Positions 38,401 to 51,811 of a DNA stretch of 64,000 nucleotides are shown piece after piece. The stretch spans positions 18,175,458 through 18,239,457 of the forward strand of contig NC_081146.1 in NCBI RefSeq assembly GCF_958295425.1. Direction: 5' to 3'. Made by a program: the position numbers and the translations under genes. Under the pieces are notes generated by a model that was not told the origin of the DNA, searched no databases, and was given only the letters and a program-made list of their open reading frames with translations. Source of the DNA: Solea solea. Lineage: Eukaryota; Chordata; Actinopteri; Pleuronectiformes; Soleidae. How positions within the stretch are numbered: position 1 is the stretch's first letter; each line of letters opens with the position of its first letter.

Positions 38401-41400
38401 ACATTTCGCATTTCCCCATGTGCAGCCCGTGGCTCAGTTCATGCGTTAACGAGGCCCCGTGTCAGTCTAATGTTCCATTTTAGTAGCAGTGGACTTGCTC
38501 ATACAACCTCAAGCAAGTGGCTTTACAGGTTACTGTCCTCTTCATTATCTCTTCGACCAAACTAGAGTGTGCCACCAACTGGACTGTGCTGTGCTTGAGG
38601 GAGCATGCGCAGTCTGCATGGAATCAAACTGTTGTTTGTGCACGGTCCACATGAACCACTGCAGAAATGGGTGGATGATGAAATTGAACAGATCCTAGTG
38701 GATGTCTGTGCGGATGCTTTATGTATGACACGAGCCTAGGACGGAGCAATAATTAAAGAATAACATGCTGTATATTGTGGTATGATTGTCGAACAAAGGT
38801 TCAGGCACTGTGCATAGACATACGCATAAGCTTGTTGTTTTTTTGTCCATAAGGAATTTTAAAACCACAATGAATTTCACTGTGCAGCAAAACTTACTCT
38901 TTAATTATCTGACATTTTAATGCATTATTATCAATATCAGCCATTGTGAAACTTTATTCTATCATGATAAAAATATTTCGCCATATTGAGCAGCCCTACC
39001 CAGGCCTTTAAAACCATTAATACTGTGACTTGATGTGACTTTAAATTTATCCAAAACAGTAATATCACCAAAATATATTTTGTTAATGCTTGCATCAACC
39101 CAAAATTTGAAAAGGTTTAATTTTAATTCAAGCAAATAGAAATGTAGTTTTAATGTAATTAATTATGTATATCTAGGCCTTTGAGGCTGCTAAAAAAAGT
39201 CACTTTGCAACTAATTTTTTTTTACACTGGCCGTCTGTAGGCTGGTCTGTATTTTGTATTATAATTGTTTTAAAATAAATTTTTTCTCTCCTTTATCTCC
39301 GTATCTCCTTTTTTTTCCCCACAGAAACATCTGGATGATAACTGGACCTTTGTAGAAGAGTTGGTCAGGATCACTGTCAATCCTAAGGTCATTCCTACTT
39401 CCAACCTTTTTGATTAATTTCATTAATTTTTCATGTCTAGAAGTTATACTGAATTATACTGAAGTAAATGTGTTCGTTACTTGTGTGACATCAGGGAGGT
39501 CTAGCAGAGGAGCAGGTGAGGATGCATGTCCACTGCTGCCTCAGTCTCTGTCTACTGTGGGGGCCGAGTACCAGCGCCGTCTCGACTCTTTGGGACTACT
39601 ACAGCCGGAATCTGGTGAGGATAAGCTTCAAGATGTTACTTAATGCTTTATTATATACGTTGGCAGTTGCATAAACCCTATATGTCACTAAAATGTAAGC
39701 ATAACTGCTGCAATCAGACCATTTCTAACTTTATTTCGTAATATAACAAGCACTATAACAATTACTTGGCCTTCAGTGCTCTGCTTAGTTTTGTTGCTGT
39801 ATATCTGTTAGCTTTACTTAAAGCTGTGACAGATAGTTTGATTGAAACGTATCTTTCTTTTCCACTCTGTTGGTTGCAGAGGCGACTCGATTTACGACAC
39901 AAAGTGACCATTATTCTGCATCCAAAATACTGCAGAAAATAAAGTTCACTCAGTTCCTATTGTGTCTTTCACCTTTCACAGCAAGGTTGCTTACTATGAC
40001 ACAACGCTGACTCTAAGAAACCCTACCTATGTCCTTATTGGCATCTTACTACTACTGTGTCCTTCTAACAGTGACCAAACAGGAACTGCAAGGGACACAA
40101 AGGTTGTCTGGTTCTCCTTTAATGTTAGGAAGTCAGGCTCTTTCTTATTCCTAATAGACTTGATATCATGATGCTTTTTTATTTATGACACAATTAATAA
40201 TTCCTTTTCAAGTTTGGTAGGACTGTTCATGCAGCATTAGAAAAGTATTTATTCTAGGTTATTATCATGGCCTGTACAGTTGCATGATTGTCTTTCCCTC
40301 CTCACCAGAACACCTCATTCACTGTGCCCTGGCTTGGGATGTCTGGCCTGGGCACCCTGTGCAAGACACCGCTGGCTCTGTCGGAGCAGGCCCGCAGCTG
40401 CTGCTCCCCCTCTACCCTCTATTCCCCAGGACACACCCAGCTCTACCGCTCAGCCAACTCCTTCCACATCTTTCTTCGAGTGTTGGCCCTGTGCCTTGGT
40501 CAGGATAGGGCTGGTGGAGCCCCACAGAGACAGATCAAAGGAAGGTAAGGATGGAGAGAGTTTTGGAAGGCTTTGTACTTTACATTTGCTTCCACCTCGA
40601 AAAGTAAGCCTCTCTCTCTCTCAGCCAGTCAAATCGACAACATATACATACAGGATTTTGGAGGGGCAACATGCAATGGAGGGTTTGACAGAAAATGACT
40701 ACTAATCGAGGCTAGGCTTTGTAAGAATAATTTTCCCCCCTTAATCTTCTAATGTGCTGTGATATGTGTGTGTGTAGGTGCGTACGTGCATGAATACACA
40801 AACAATCTGTGTTTGCACACTATCATGCTTTTCAGTCTTGTTTGTGCTTGTGCCAGGTGCACTGCAGTCTCCCAGTGTGTCTTTGATATTTACTCAGACC
40901 TCCCAGTGGAGCAGGTGTCTCAGGAGTCAACCACCTGCTCTTCCGAACAGACCAGAGCCAAGGAGCTTCCTTCTGATGCACAGACACACTCTCACACACA
41001 CTGCACCTGCTCCCTTAAGTAGAAACGTAAGAAAATAAGACAATAAAGATTACAGGTTGATGTGTACTGTACATCCAAAAAGAACATTGGACCATCCTAT
41101 ATTCTAGACCGGCTGGGTGCCAGAGAGCAGCAGCCACAGATAAATCCGCCTAATGACTTCCCTCTGTCTGGAATGTGCTCAGTAGAACAGCAGACATGAG
41201 GGCTAATTAGCTAACGAGCGTGGCGGTTAATTCGCCTTAACAAAGCTGTGTTGGTTTCCAACACGAATAGTGGGGAGCTTGGGTGGTGGGGGCTGTAGGC
41301 AGTCTGGCAACGGCCAGGCTGGCCTGGGACTGATCCAGATTCCCCACTCCACCCTTCACCAAAACTATCACCACTGCCTCGTGCCTCCTCCTCCCATTCA

Positions 41401-44400
41401 GGAAGCGCGAGGCTTGTTGACTGTATCGCTATAAGGTCTCGGCAGTATTCCCACTCCTGGCCCGGCTCTGCGGGACACCTGCGACAACCGCATTAATGGG
41501 ATCGTCGAGGAGCATGTTGATCTCCAAAGTAGGGAGATGGAAGCATCTGCTCGCCTAAGGAAAAAAAAAAAAAGCTGTCGGGAATAAACAAACAGACATG
41601 CAGGTTAGGGGAACACAGAAAATCCCCACTTCTGGCTCCCAGTACACTGCTTATATCTCTGCTACATATAACCCATTCATCTATTTAAATCTCCCCTTTC
41701 CTCACACAATGACTACACGCTTGGCCATCTTCTCCCTCCGTTTTCCTCTGTGGGTGTAACTAATCTGATTTTGGTTTTAACCCAGTCTTATCTCAATTCC
41801 TGTCTGGCTTTTCTCCACACCTTTATATCAGTCATACTTCTTACCCTGAGCTTGTCTCAGGATGCTCACTATTAGTGTTTTGACCCCAACAGCAGCTCTA
41901 CTCACCTGTGTGGTCTGCGTCTGTGTTTGGAAGGTGGTATGGAAAGGGGGAGGCTCCAGTATTATGTGTTTCCCTGCCAGGCGAGAAGGCTGCGAGCTGA
42001 ATGTGTGGCTGTATGTGTGTGTGGTTTTATTGATCTCTCACTGGTGTTGCAGTAAATTGGTTTGGCTGTAGAGAGAGGGACCAAGCGCCTACTGCTGTGT
42101 GTCTGAGTGTCTCTGACATTTAACATGATCTTTAAAGGCATTTCTCCACAGTGCCCGCAGGATCTCACAGCGTGCTGGGTGGTTCTCTATTCTTCCTCCA
42201 TCTATTGCACACACACACACGCACGCACACAAGCACACCACACATTGGCTAGGCAGCCCAGCTTCTCCCCTGGAGCTGAGAGGCTGATGGAGACAGGTGC
42301 TGAGGTGCATGGTGGGGGTAGAAAGTTGTGTTTGTCAGTATTTAAAGTCAAAGGTTTGGTTTCAGAGCAGCAAATCACCTCTGATGAGTTGGTCAATTAA
42401 AAAAAGAAAACAACAAAACAGATTTACTTATATTATAAACGGTGCACACTGACTCTAAGCTGACCATTCCTTGTTTGTTTGTTGATTTTTTTTCTCTCTC
42501 AATTTTTTCATCTTTATCTCCAGGATTTACTCCAGGTTCTCCTCAAAGAAGATGCAGGAGTTGTCAGAGGCAGGCCTCATGAACTTCCTGCTGCTGTTTC
42601 TGGTGGTGGCCCGACAGATAGAGCTGGAAGATGTGGCCAGCAGAGCCTGTGAGTTGCTGGGCTGCCTTCCCTCTAACTGCCCTCCTGTGCACCGTACCCT
42701 TGTCTGGAGAGGGCAGCTGTCATTGTTGCTGTTGTTCCAGGTATGTTTTTTTTACTCATGAAAAACTTACACAAAACATACAGTGTATGCCAGTTTATGA
42801 ATTAAATTTTTTAATTTGAATGTTCAATTTTCATCTTTTATTCTTATTCAAGGAGAGGGGACTGGACGTTGGTGCCCAGGCTAGCTGGCTGGCTTCATCC
42901 TTTAATGACACTGCCAAAGAGTTCTACGACAAGACCACAGAAGTCTCCCGCAAACTTGCCCTCTGGGGGCCACTTGGCTCCTATCTGGATGGCGTGTCAG
43001 AGGTGTTTGAGATGAGCACCAGTCTCAGCCTATCAGAGGAGAAGTTACTAAACGGAGGGTTTGATTGGTTGCTCCGTGCCTGCGGCCAGTCAGAGCTGAA
43101 TTCTGCCCTGGGATTTCTGCAGTCTGTCCTCGCGCAGCTCAGGTGAGACAGCTGGTGTAAATAAGCATCAGCTCCCAGGTATCACATATCTTTCCTCTGA
43201 TTTTCAGTGCATTTGCAGATGTTAAATCATTTCACACAAATGTTTTCTGGCCATGGCCAAGCATAGCTTTCGTGACCAGAGGAGAGGAGGACAATTTCCT
43301 CTGTGTATTCCAACACGGTCCAGAGTCCTCTCATTTCTCATACTGACAAAAGGTGGATTGTGCTGTCAGCAGGAGTAAGAGTCTATGAAGACCTTATGTT
43401 TAGCTGAGGCCCCTCTTAGTCTCAGTAGGCCTAGTGGCCTCCAGGTCACACTCACCAGGTGCTGCCCATCCTTGAGTAGAGTTACAGGCCCAAGAGACCC
43501 TGCATGGACCCTCCTGTGGTCCTGGGTATGGTGGTAGTGTTGTGGGCCTGTTGAGAGACTATGGTCAGTAGGGTGTCAGGATGGGTTCAGCTGTAGGACA
43601 CAGGTGTTTGTTACATGAACGACCCCAGCAGAGGGTCAGAACGCCACGGCTGACACAGTGTCTGTTTATGTGGCGAGGTAGAGGTGGGAACAGAGGTGAT
43701 AGAAGATGGAAGTCAGCTGAGACTGTAAGTTTATGAAGTGAGAAATGACGTGTGATCTTGTAGTGCACAGTAGATCCATCTAAATTAAATCTAATGGCAG
43801 GGAGTGTCACCTTGCTTCCCAGCCTTTTATTTTACAGTATCCCCTTGCTTTGTAATGAAGCGTAACACTAGCGAGTACAGTGTAACCGAAGGACACCGCA
43901 TATGCATGAGAAAGAGCACCAATATTGAGAGAAAATGGAAATGCAAACACGAAAAAACATATTCAAATAAGGAAGAACACAAAAGAATTCAACAACAGTA
44001 GTACTTCAGAACCCTGGGGTGAGTTATGAGCTTGATTTGTTTTGGCACCAATGTAATGCTTGCCTGCACTTTACGTGCTGTACATAACCTACTCTGAAGT
44101 TTTTGGATGGGATTCTTCCCTCTATCAGGAATTTGGGGCTGTGCAGGTACTTTAATCCTTTTTTTTCACTTACTGAGAAGAACACTAAGAGATTGTACCT
44201 AAGCAAAATGGTCTAAAATGCTCTGTAAGGCAGTGGAGTTCAGAGTTCTTTTAGGTTCATTACTACAAGTAACATATTTCTCATTATACATAGTAATTTG
44301 ATCCATTATAAAATATGAAGAAAAAGAGTAACTTAAACATAAATTGTGCTAATGTTGAGAAAGACAAAGCAAGTTTTCTATACCAATTGTTTGTAAGCCA

Positions 44401-47400
44401 GTGCTGCAGTGACTCTGGCTTAGATATACTTATGTGTATATGTATATATATATATATATATCATAAAAACATATATATATATATATATGGTATTGCTGAC
44501 TGTTAGTAAGCACTAATAGTTGTGCAGCATCCACCACTTAGTACATTAAAAAGATGTTTTGAAATGCTAGAATAAGGACAGTGGCCTTCTCTCCGTTTTT
44601 AATGTTGGCGTATGATTGCTTTATTCTCCAGTGTATACATTATTTCCTCCCCACCTTGCATATACAAACCTACAATCCTGCCCACACACACCAAAGGTGA
44701 AACACTAACCTAAGAGTACTCCGCTCTTATTTCGCTATTAACACTGTATCTGGTTATCTCTGCTAATTCCCAAACTTCCCATCTCAGATCTTGGGGTTGG
44801 AGGGCACACATTTGCACATTAATGGCCAAGGAGAGCGAGAGAAGAAGAGAACTCCCAGAGGCGCACGCACTGTGTTATGGCCTGGACCACACTGACCCAT
44901 TTAACCAGATAAAAAAAAAAAAAAACATGCTTCCTCTATCCAATCCGTCCCACCAAATTAAACATAATTCTTTGGCCTGGTAATTCTCGGCATGTCTTTG
45001 TGATTAATGCCTTTTCTGTGACACAATTAATGGGTAATTATGTAGCCTGGTAAATTTGGCCTGTGCATCATTATGTCTATTAAGAGCATGTGGAATCTGC
45101 ACACATTAAGAGAATTATTCTGCCAATGGCTGAGACAGTGGAGGGTCCAAACATTTGTTCTTGATAGCCATTGTCGTGGTGGTGCTGAAGGCACGAAGCC
45201 AGTCTCAGGCATAATTCCTAAGTTTGATTCCTTCCCATGATCCTCTGCTGAGGGAGGTTGTGGGTGGCACTGCTTGATGAGATGAGCTGACATTGGCACA
45301 CTCTGTTGGATCAGTTTTCACTGATAACAATTAATTCCCATCTCCTTGATTTGATAAAGTACAAGCCTCCTTGTGATGTGTTTTCCTTTATGAAGATTAA
45401 GACAATTTACCAGATGTTGTGTCTTTATTTTCAAAGACAATGTTCTTTTGTCTATTGTGAAAAAGTTTGTAACCGTTACACCTGTAAATTTTTTTTTTAA
45501 TAGTGCTGCTTAGATTATTTTTACAAAGAGAAAGTGGGTGTTTATTTGGTACACCCCGTTATCAGTCTGTCATTATGAGGATCCTAGGTGTCTGCATTTT
45601 AGCTGCAGCTGGGGAAAGGTTAAACAGGAACCGCAATGTTGTGTTGGTGTTGAGTGTGTACGTTTGTGTGCTCGGTGTAAGAAGCTGCAGTGAGGAGGAT
45701 TAAGTGGGGTCTCTGACGATGTCTTGTACAATGAGGGTTGATGGGTGTGAAAGGCTCATTCTGCAGTAGTAACGAGGCTAATGAATTCAGACTCTAATCG
45801 ATTGTCTCAGCTCTCTCTGGATTAGATGCAACCTTGCTGGAAGGGAAGACACTGTTGAGGTGTGTGTATATGTGTGTGTGTGTATCATAGAAGGAGACTA
45901 GGGTGGTTGAGGATGGGATTGAAGGGGGTGGGGGTTTGCTAGTTCCTCTGTCCTTTCCTCCTCTCCCTAGCGCACCTCAAACCGCACATCCCCACACCCC
46001 CATCTGGGCGTATGAGGGGGACAGGAGGATCATCTCCAGTCTAAATGAGATTACAGCTCCTTCAGCTGCTTATCTGGGCTAATGCCAGCCACTGTGGGGC
46101 TGCTGTAGCGGCTGGGGCCAGGGCCAGGGATGAGCCAGAAGAGCCAAAGTATAGTGTGTGTACAGGGGATCAGCATTAGGCTCCTCTCTATGGCTATAAT
46201 ATCCTCCTCTCCTTCCCCACCTCTGCTTTCATCCAGCTCCGTTCCATAGTGTAGCACACCACCGCACCAGTAATCCCCCAGGAGAGAAGAGAAGGAAAAC
46301 ACATCAAGGAGTGGTGAAAGACAGAAACATGGGAGCAATAGGATTTGAGGAGAAAGAGGGTGGAGAAGAGGGGGGTGTGCGTGTTGTACACAAGAGGGAG
46401 CATTATGTTTGGATTTTGCACAAGTTAGATTTGTTTATCTGCTCTGTGTGTCTGTGTCCTTCCAGACGTGTCCATCAACGCGGTGTCCAGTCAGCACCCA
46501 CCTTGGCCTGGGCTCATGCCTCCACCAGTGTGGTGAAAGAGCGCCACCTAGCGGTAGCAGCGGCACTCTGGGCCCACTTCTTCCCCTTCCTGCGCAGCCT
46601 GCGCCTCTCACAGACTCCACCGGCACAGCTAGCAGATGCTGCTGCAGGTCAGTTATACCCACTGGGAGTAAGAGAGACACCAAGCAGACGGAAGAAAGCC
46701 GGCGGTAGTGAGTCAAGATTTCGGCCAAGACTAATCATTTTGAGTAAATTTCGCCTATTTTACATAAAAATAGAGAATAACAGAGAGTAGGCCAAGAGTA
46801 GGTAAGTGTGAGTCTAAAGTGGTTTTATTAATTTAAAGCTTCAAAGTTTTTTTCTTGACAAATATGTCGCGACACAAGTTTCATAGGTTGCACTTTCATC
46901 ATTCATGTATTGACTTCCTAATTATTCACACAAACTTGATTTCATCTTCCTCAGGATTCACTCTGCTCGCCTTTGATTTGCCCAACTCTGCCCCCCAAGA
47001 TCTCCAGCCCAACCCAGTCCAGTCCATTATGCAATGTTTTGCCTGGGACGACATGGTTCAACCGTCACTGGTGACTCGCTACCTTCCCCATCTGCTCCAA
47101 AACAGGTTTACTTACCCTCTTGTATCTACACTCTGTCGATCGCAAAGAATTTTTTTGGTCCATCACTCTGCAAAAATATCAGGTTATGATAGGTTGTGCC
47201 GACTGAGTCCGCTTTCATGCTTTATCAAAATGTAGAAACTTTTTGTCCTGTACATACAGAATAAACAGTTAAAAAAAAGAGTATCGTAAAATAATGCCTC
47301 TAAACACAGTGAAAATTAAATTAAAATTACACTCAAGGTGAACAGGCAACTTGTCAGGTTGAACCTTAGATGTTTTCTTCATCACAGGAGATTAAGGTGC

Positions 47401-50400
47401 TACACATGAATATAAATGGCTTGAACAAGGACAGTGCCTGTATTTATTGTGGATACATACAAGCCTGCCAAGACGCCTTTCTCTGCAGTTTGAGCTGTTA
47501 CCAGTTTAAATCATGTGAAAATTTAATTAAGTGGTTCCACACCTTAGATAGGAATTTTCACCTCCCTCCATTCTTTTAGACTCTTCATTAAAAACTGTTA
47601 GTCAACTGTAATTTTCAAGAGGCATGTACATGTTTCAGAAACAAGTGGATTCCACTGTTCATGCATTCAGGTATTATGCACTCGCTGTCAATGACAATCA
47701 ATGTAAGTGAACTCACCGTGTATGTTTCATATTATCTGACATATGTTCTGCGCGCACATTGTTTATTTCTTTGTTTATTAGGAACTTGGCACTCAAATGT
47801 ACACATGTAAACGCAAGAGTTGCTACATGTCTCATAACCTTTTTGGTGATTTCTGTCTTCTCCAGTGAGCTGGTCTCTTCACTAAGCAGTGATTATGGTG
47901 TTGGTGTTTCGGGTTCGGCGCAGAGCCTGTCGGTGAGGGCCTGGTTCAGATGTGTTCTACAGCAGCACCTTTACAAGAACGCAGACGGGTCTGAAAGCAG
48001 AACAGGTACCATTAAGGAATAAATATCTACACACCTTTTTTTTGTACATTTGGTGGCCCATACCTCCAAACTAAACTGTAATATTTTCCCTTGAGGAACG
48101 TTTTTAACCTATAAATGACACTAAGAAACCCCGTAAATCCATTTTAAAATCTACAGATACATATAAAATCCATTGTTTTTGAATGCACAGTGTTTGTGTC
48201 CACGTGTTTCCAGGTCGCGCTGTGGATGAGCAGTTGTGTGAGCTGACCCGGCTCGTGCTGAGGCTCCCCGAAGTGGACAGTCTTCTACAGAGAGCTGGCC
48301 TCCAGCCCACAGGCACCAAGCTTGAGTCCACTTCAGCCCTGGAGATGTTTATCAAGGTAACACATGTTCACAGCTGACAGATCCACACTGGTATGTCAGT
48401 GATATCAGCACAAGTTATCCTTGTGTCTCGGTGTATGTCACATGTTCACAGGAAGCAGTGGGTCTATTGTGACAGGATATAGTGTTGCTGTGGGAGACTT
48501 GGCCTGCCACAGCTGACAGCCTCACCTTTCTGTCCCTGAGATGAAGCACTTTCCAAAATATAATGTACTCGGCCTATCAAAGTAAAATTAGCTGTGCATT
48601 ACATGTGATGTAGGCTTAGAATATCATTGATATATGCGGCCTCTGCTATGGCAGCTTGCGTACACATGCAAAAGTTTCCTTGAATTTTCTTTCTTATCTG
48701 CTTCCTCAGGCTGTAGGCCGCGTGTACAGTGGACTGCAGGTTTTGTCCGAGCGTTCAGCCATGGTCACCAAAGCCCTGGACTACATCGGAGACATCATGA
48801 AACACATAAAACCTTCTTTGGTCAGCAAGAACCAAGAGGGACTGCAGCTGGCCTACTGGGCTGTGGGTAGGTTAAAAGCCTGTACACCTCAAGAACAAAT
48901 CTCCTGTAGCTCTTTGTTTGTTGGATTTTACAGTGCAGCCCAGGTCCCAGACAGGAGTTATGAAATTGTTACAGGTGTGAAACTCCTGTCTTTGAGTGTC
49001 TATTCTGTGTTGTTCAGGCTGCATAGTGAAGCACTGGAGCCCCCTCCTGGCCACATCAAAAGCTCAGCAGCTTCTGTTTCGTATCGTGGATGGGATGCTG
49101 CTTCCACACAATCTCACACAGCAGGACAGAGCCCTCAGGGAGAGCCTACCGCTCTATCTACAGGTCAGAGGCAATATATATTGTACATTGAAACACCAGC
49201 ATGTCATGAACAATCAGGACAAACAGCAAGTGTAAAGGGGTTAGGGTGTCATGAAAGAGAAATCAAACCCCCTTTCATCTCTCATTCAGCTGTAATTTGT
49301 TCAGATGTTTCCACTCTGACATTATTCATTTATTTTCCTGCAGGGTTTGTCAGTGGCTTCCAGTGTGTCCCAGTCGCAGGGTGTCTACCTGAAGCAGCAG
49401 CTCCGCTCTGTTACTCGCAGATATCTGGATCATTTCCTTCCTGCCTCACCTTCCATGGGCATCATCGCCAACCACCCAGTGCTTCTGAGTGCCTGCGAGG
49501 CCAGTTCAGTCACCCGGGGGGCATCACTGAGGAGAACCATCCTGGAGGTTCTTTGGTAGGTTGCCTAGAACTTGAGTGTATTTTTTAATAATTTAAGAAC
49601 TCCTGTCCAGCAAACAGAAAACAATATCCCATCATCACAGATGTAAACATCCTTTTTTCATGTCTTTTACTATGTTTTTACATAGATATGCTTTATTTCT
49701 CAAAAACTATGCAAATTAGAACTGAAAGTAATTTGAAAAATGTCTTTACAGTGAGAGCTTCCTGCAGTTCAAAGGTTATGCCCCTCCTCCTCGCCTGACA
49801 TCGACTCTGATGTTCCTGTTGGAACTCCTGAGACGAAACAGTGACTCGGAACCCACCCTCCTTACTTTGCCCCTCCCCTCTCTGCTGCGCTGTGTAATGC
49901 TGGTCAGTGACCCGCAGGGTGAGTGACATTCACGCACACGTGGTCAATCACGGATTGGATTGGTCTTAGTTATTCTTTCCCAATGGAAGAATCAGATTAA
50001 ATGTTCAAACCCCTAACTATTGTCACTGGTTTTAGCTAATCTGGACCATAGACCATATATAAAGATGGACATAGTCTTCTGATTGCAAAACGTACTCCTG
50101 TTTTCTTTTGAAGTCTTGAGATTTGTCAGTTTTTGCTACCTGAAAATTCACAGATGTCACCTGTAACCAGGCACCTATGGGAGGATACCAGCTGTCACTG
50201 TGTTGTGCTTTATTATCCAGTTTGCTCTAACTTGACACATAATTTACTACATTTACAAATCATGTTCTAATGGAAAAAGGCCTGAAAACTAGCGATTGAG
50301 ACAAAAACGTTTCCTCACATTGTAAATCATGTGAGAAGTCGAAGCTCATTTTTTCATAAACATCCATTCAAATTATGCTGTTTGACCTTTTTTAGGCTTT

Positions 50401-51486
50401 TTATCCTACATTTTTTTCTGTCATCAAACCACTGCCAGACTTTGCCAGAGTCTGCATAGCTTTCTGAAAAGATAACTAGTATTCCAACTGTTGAAGATTT
50501 TTTTTTTTTTGTTATCTCAGTACTTCAGAGAACTGGGGTTAATTCCATAACCTAAATCTCTCCCTCAACTTTTGTTTAAACCTCACTGATGTCTCGGAGA
50601 ACTGAGGATATTTTGACTCCACTGCCTTCTCCCTTTGCTAGTGTAGCTGTTCTGCTTCCGCCTTCCCTCTGTCGGCTGTTTTATAAAACACACCCACAAA
50701 CAAAACACGGAGATAGTTAATAATAATTTGACATTGGTGTGAATGAAATGGCCATGTGTTTATATTGAAAGGGGTTCACACGTCTTAATAATGATCACTG
50801 ATGTGTAGTCTAATGATAGCCGGGTCTTTTGTGTCTGTGCAGTGAGGAAAATAAGCACAGATGCTTTACAGCTTGTGGTGGAGCGATGCGCTGCTGCGTC
50901 TACAGACGGACCGTGTGACCAGATGATCGCTGTCTTACGGTAACCGTCAATAACGCCTGAAATGGATGTGTGGCAATAAATATCCGCAGCGAAACTGTCC
51001 GTCTTACATTTCGTTCGACTCTTATCTGTCTTTGCTTTCGCCGTGTGTCATCCCAATACTCCTAGGTCATTTGTGGAGGAGAATGAGGGAGTGTATGACC
51101 GGCAGGTGTACAGTGCCCTGGAGATAGTGGCTGTTTTAGATCCCACTGTGGTCCAAGCTCTCGCTCCCAGCCTGTCTCTCAGCCTGAGAAACACCGAACA
51201 CAAGAGAGGACTGGGCAAGAACACCGCCTTAAGGTGAGCAAGAGCATGAATCATATCCTGGAGGCAACAAATGCTGCATCCACTGCCTGAGACTATTTTT
51301 AAGTTGTCTAGACAATAAACCAGTGTCCTGTGCTGATTTAGAAACACTAGCTGTCTGCTTCACCGATGGTGTGCCCACTAACATGACTGACCTGTCTCTT
51401 TATCTGACAGGAGTGCATATAAGAAGTTGCTGTCACTGCTTGGGGAGAGAGGACAGGTTGAAATAACCAGTTTGGAAGTGGACTAA
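35401..51486 (+). CDS. MMS22L: MMS22L, TONSL-partner homologous-recombination scaffold (complete)
   Basis: MMS22L forms a nuclear complex with TONSL that binds newly replicated chromatin and promotes RAD51 loading at stalled or broken forks. Coding exons: 35401-35573, 35702-35827, 36023-36075, 36597-36684, 36787-36964, 37288-37381, 37520-37650, 37861-37974, 38071-38247, 39325-39387, 39495-39614, 40309-40544, 42524-42740, 42853-43142, 46466-46647, 46955-47105, 47866-48005, 48214-48356, 48710-48866, 49018-49163, 49344-49555, 49752-49918, 50843-50939, 51066-51233, 51411-51486. All junctions are GT-AG and in phase, totalling 3,699 nt (1,232 residues); human has about 1,243. Blocks matching human include EIFGFPWVTETALVE, FPPSWHLLHLHLDIHW, DPLGFTWWLVTH, KERHLAVAAALWAHFF, TSKAQQLLFRIVDGMLLPH and HFLPASP. 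The start is the first ATG after the acceptor at 35381. No frameshift or stop was found. Confidence 0.97.
38365..38750. mobile_element. Candidate MITE in the MMS22L intron between the exons at 38071-38247 and 39325-39387
   Basis: The left edge has GAGTCATACTTACCGCATTC and the right edge read in reverse has GTGTCATACATAAAGCATCC, an imperfect inverted pair. The interior is unusually GC- and CpG-rich for this intron (GAGGGAGCATGCGCAGTCTG). Possibly a Harbinger-type fragment; the family is not known to me. Confidence 0.35.
41100..41560. promoter_or_regulatory. Conserved-element-like island in MMS22L intron (40545-42523)
   Basis: GC-balanced, repeat-poor sequence with TAATGAC, GCTAATTAGCTAACGAG, GGTTAATTCGCC, GTTGGTTTCCAAC and GCATTAATGGGATCG, ending at a poly-A run. 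The repeated TAATTA cores suggest a homeodomain-bound enhancer. Human 6q16 places MMS22L near POU3F2, whose enhancers might lie in neighbouring introns; that link is inference. Confidence 0.33.
44960..45300. promoter_or_regulatory. Conserved-element-like island in MMS22L's largest intron, part 1
   Basis: AT-rich, non-repetitive words such as GTGATTAATGCC, GACACAATTAATGGGTAATT, ATGTCTATTAAG, GAATTATTCTGCCAATGGC and CATAATTCC are packed in 340 bp of the 3.3-kb intron between the exons at 42853-43142 and 46466-46647. The minus-strand open frame across it has no recognisable product. Confidence 0.3.
45740..46150. promoter_or_regulatory. Conserved-element-like island in MMS22L's largest intron, part 2
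   Basis: GAGGCTAATGAATTCAGACT, CTAATCGATTGTCTC, GGATTAGATGC, then after a GT tract GTCTAAATGAGATTACAGC and GCTTATCTGGGCTAATGCC. It has several TAAT/ATTA cores and a GATA word in otherwise unique sequence. Confidence 0.28.
50045..50400 (+). repeat. GACCATAGACCATATAT dispersed repeat, copy 1 (MMS22L intron)
   Basis: The sequence starts GACCATAGACCATATATAAA, GATGGACATAGTC, and later has CTGAAAACTAGCGATTGAGA and AAATCATGTGAGAAGTCGAA. I recognise these blocks from a repeat frequent in fish introns. An inverted partial copy lies at about 55690-55945. Confidence 0.6.
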
Positions 51487-51805
51487 AATAATTTTAGTTT
51501 TTACAAAAAAAGGAAGGGCAGCTGGCACCAGCTCAAAGAAATGCTTGATTTGTTAATGAGAAAAGTGCATTACAATGAGGTGAGTGTTTTGCAAAAATCA
51601 GAGAATTTAGAGCATCTCATTACTGTGATAATTAAAACAACTAACTACTGATAAACTACACAGTATGGGTATGTGTAACTGATAGATTTGCAAGGATTTC
51701 TTTGTCAATCATGGGCTGTGAAACCCTAATGACCCTAGCTTGTATATAATGTACACATTGTAAAGAACATGCAGTTTTGCCTTTTGACAGATGTGTTATT
51801 AATGA

Positions 51806-51811
51806 AATAAA
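51806..51811 (+). terminator. MMS22L: Candidate MMS22L polyadenylation signal
   Basis: AATAAA lies 320 bases after the stop codon and is followed by TG-rich sequence (aaacatgaatgtgctc). No other AATAAA was seen between the stop and this site. Confidence 0.5.

Noticed and set aside
40620..41040. Open frames in the MMS22L intron after the exon at 40309-40544
   Set aside because: They are interrupted by CT and CA repeats, and human MMS22L continues directly with IYSRF at 42524.
48867..49017. Possible retained coding sequence in a very short MMS22L intron
   Set aside because: The intron has normal GT-AG ends, and human alignment requires its removal (WAVG joins CIVKHWSP).
48656..49588. 310-residue continuous plus-strand frame
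   Set aside because: It reads through the introns between the MMS22L exons at 48710-48866, 49018-49163 and 49344-49555. After the first intron it leaves the MMS22L frame, so it is a chance read-through.
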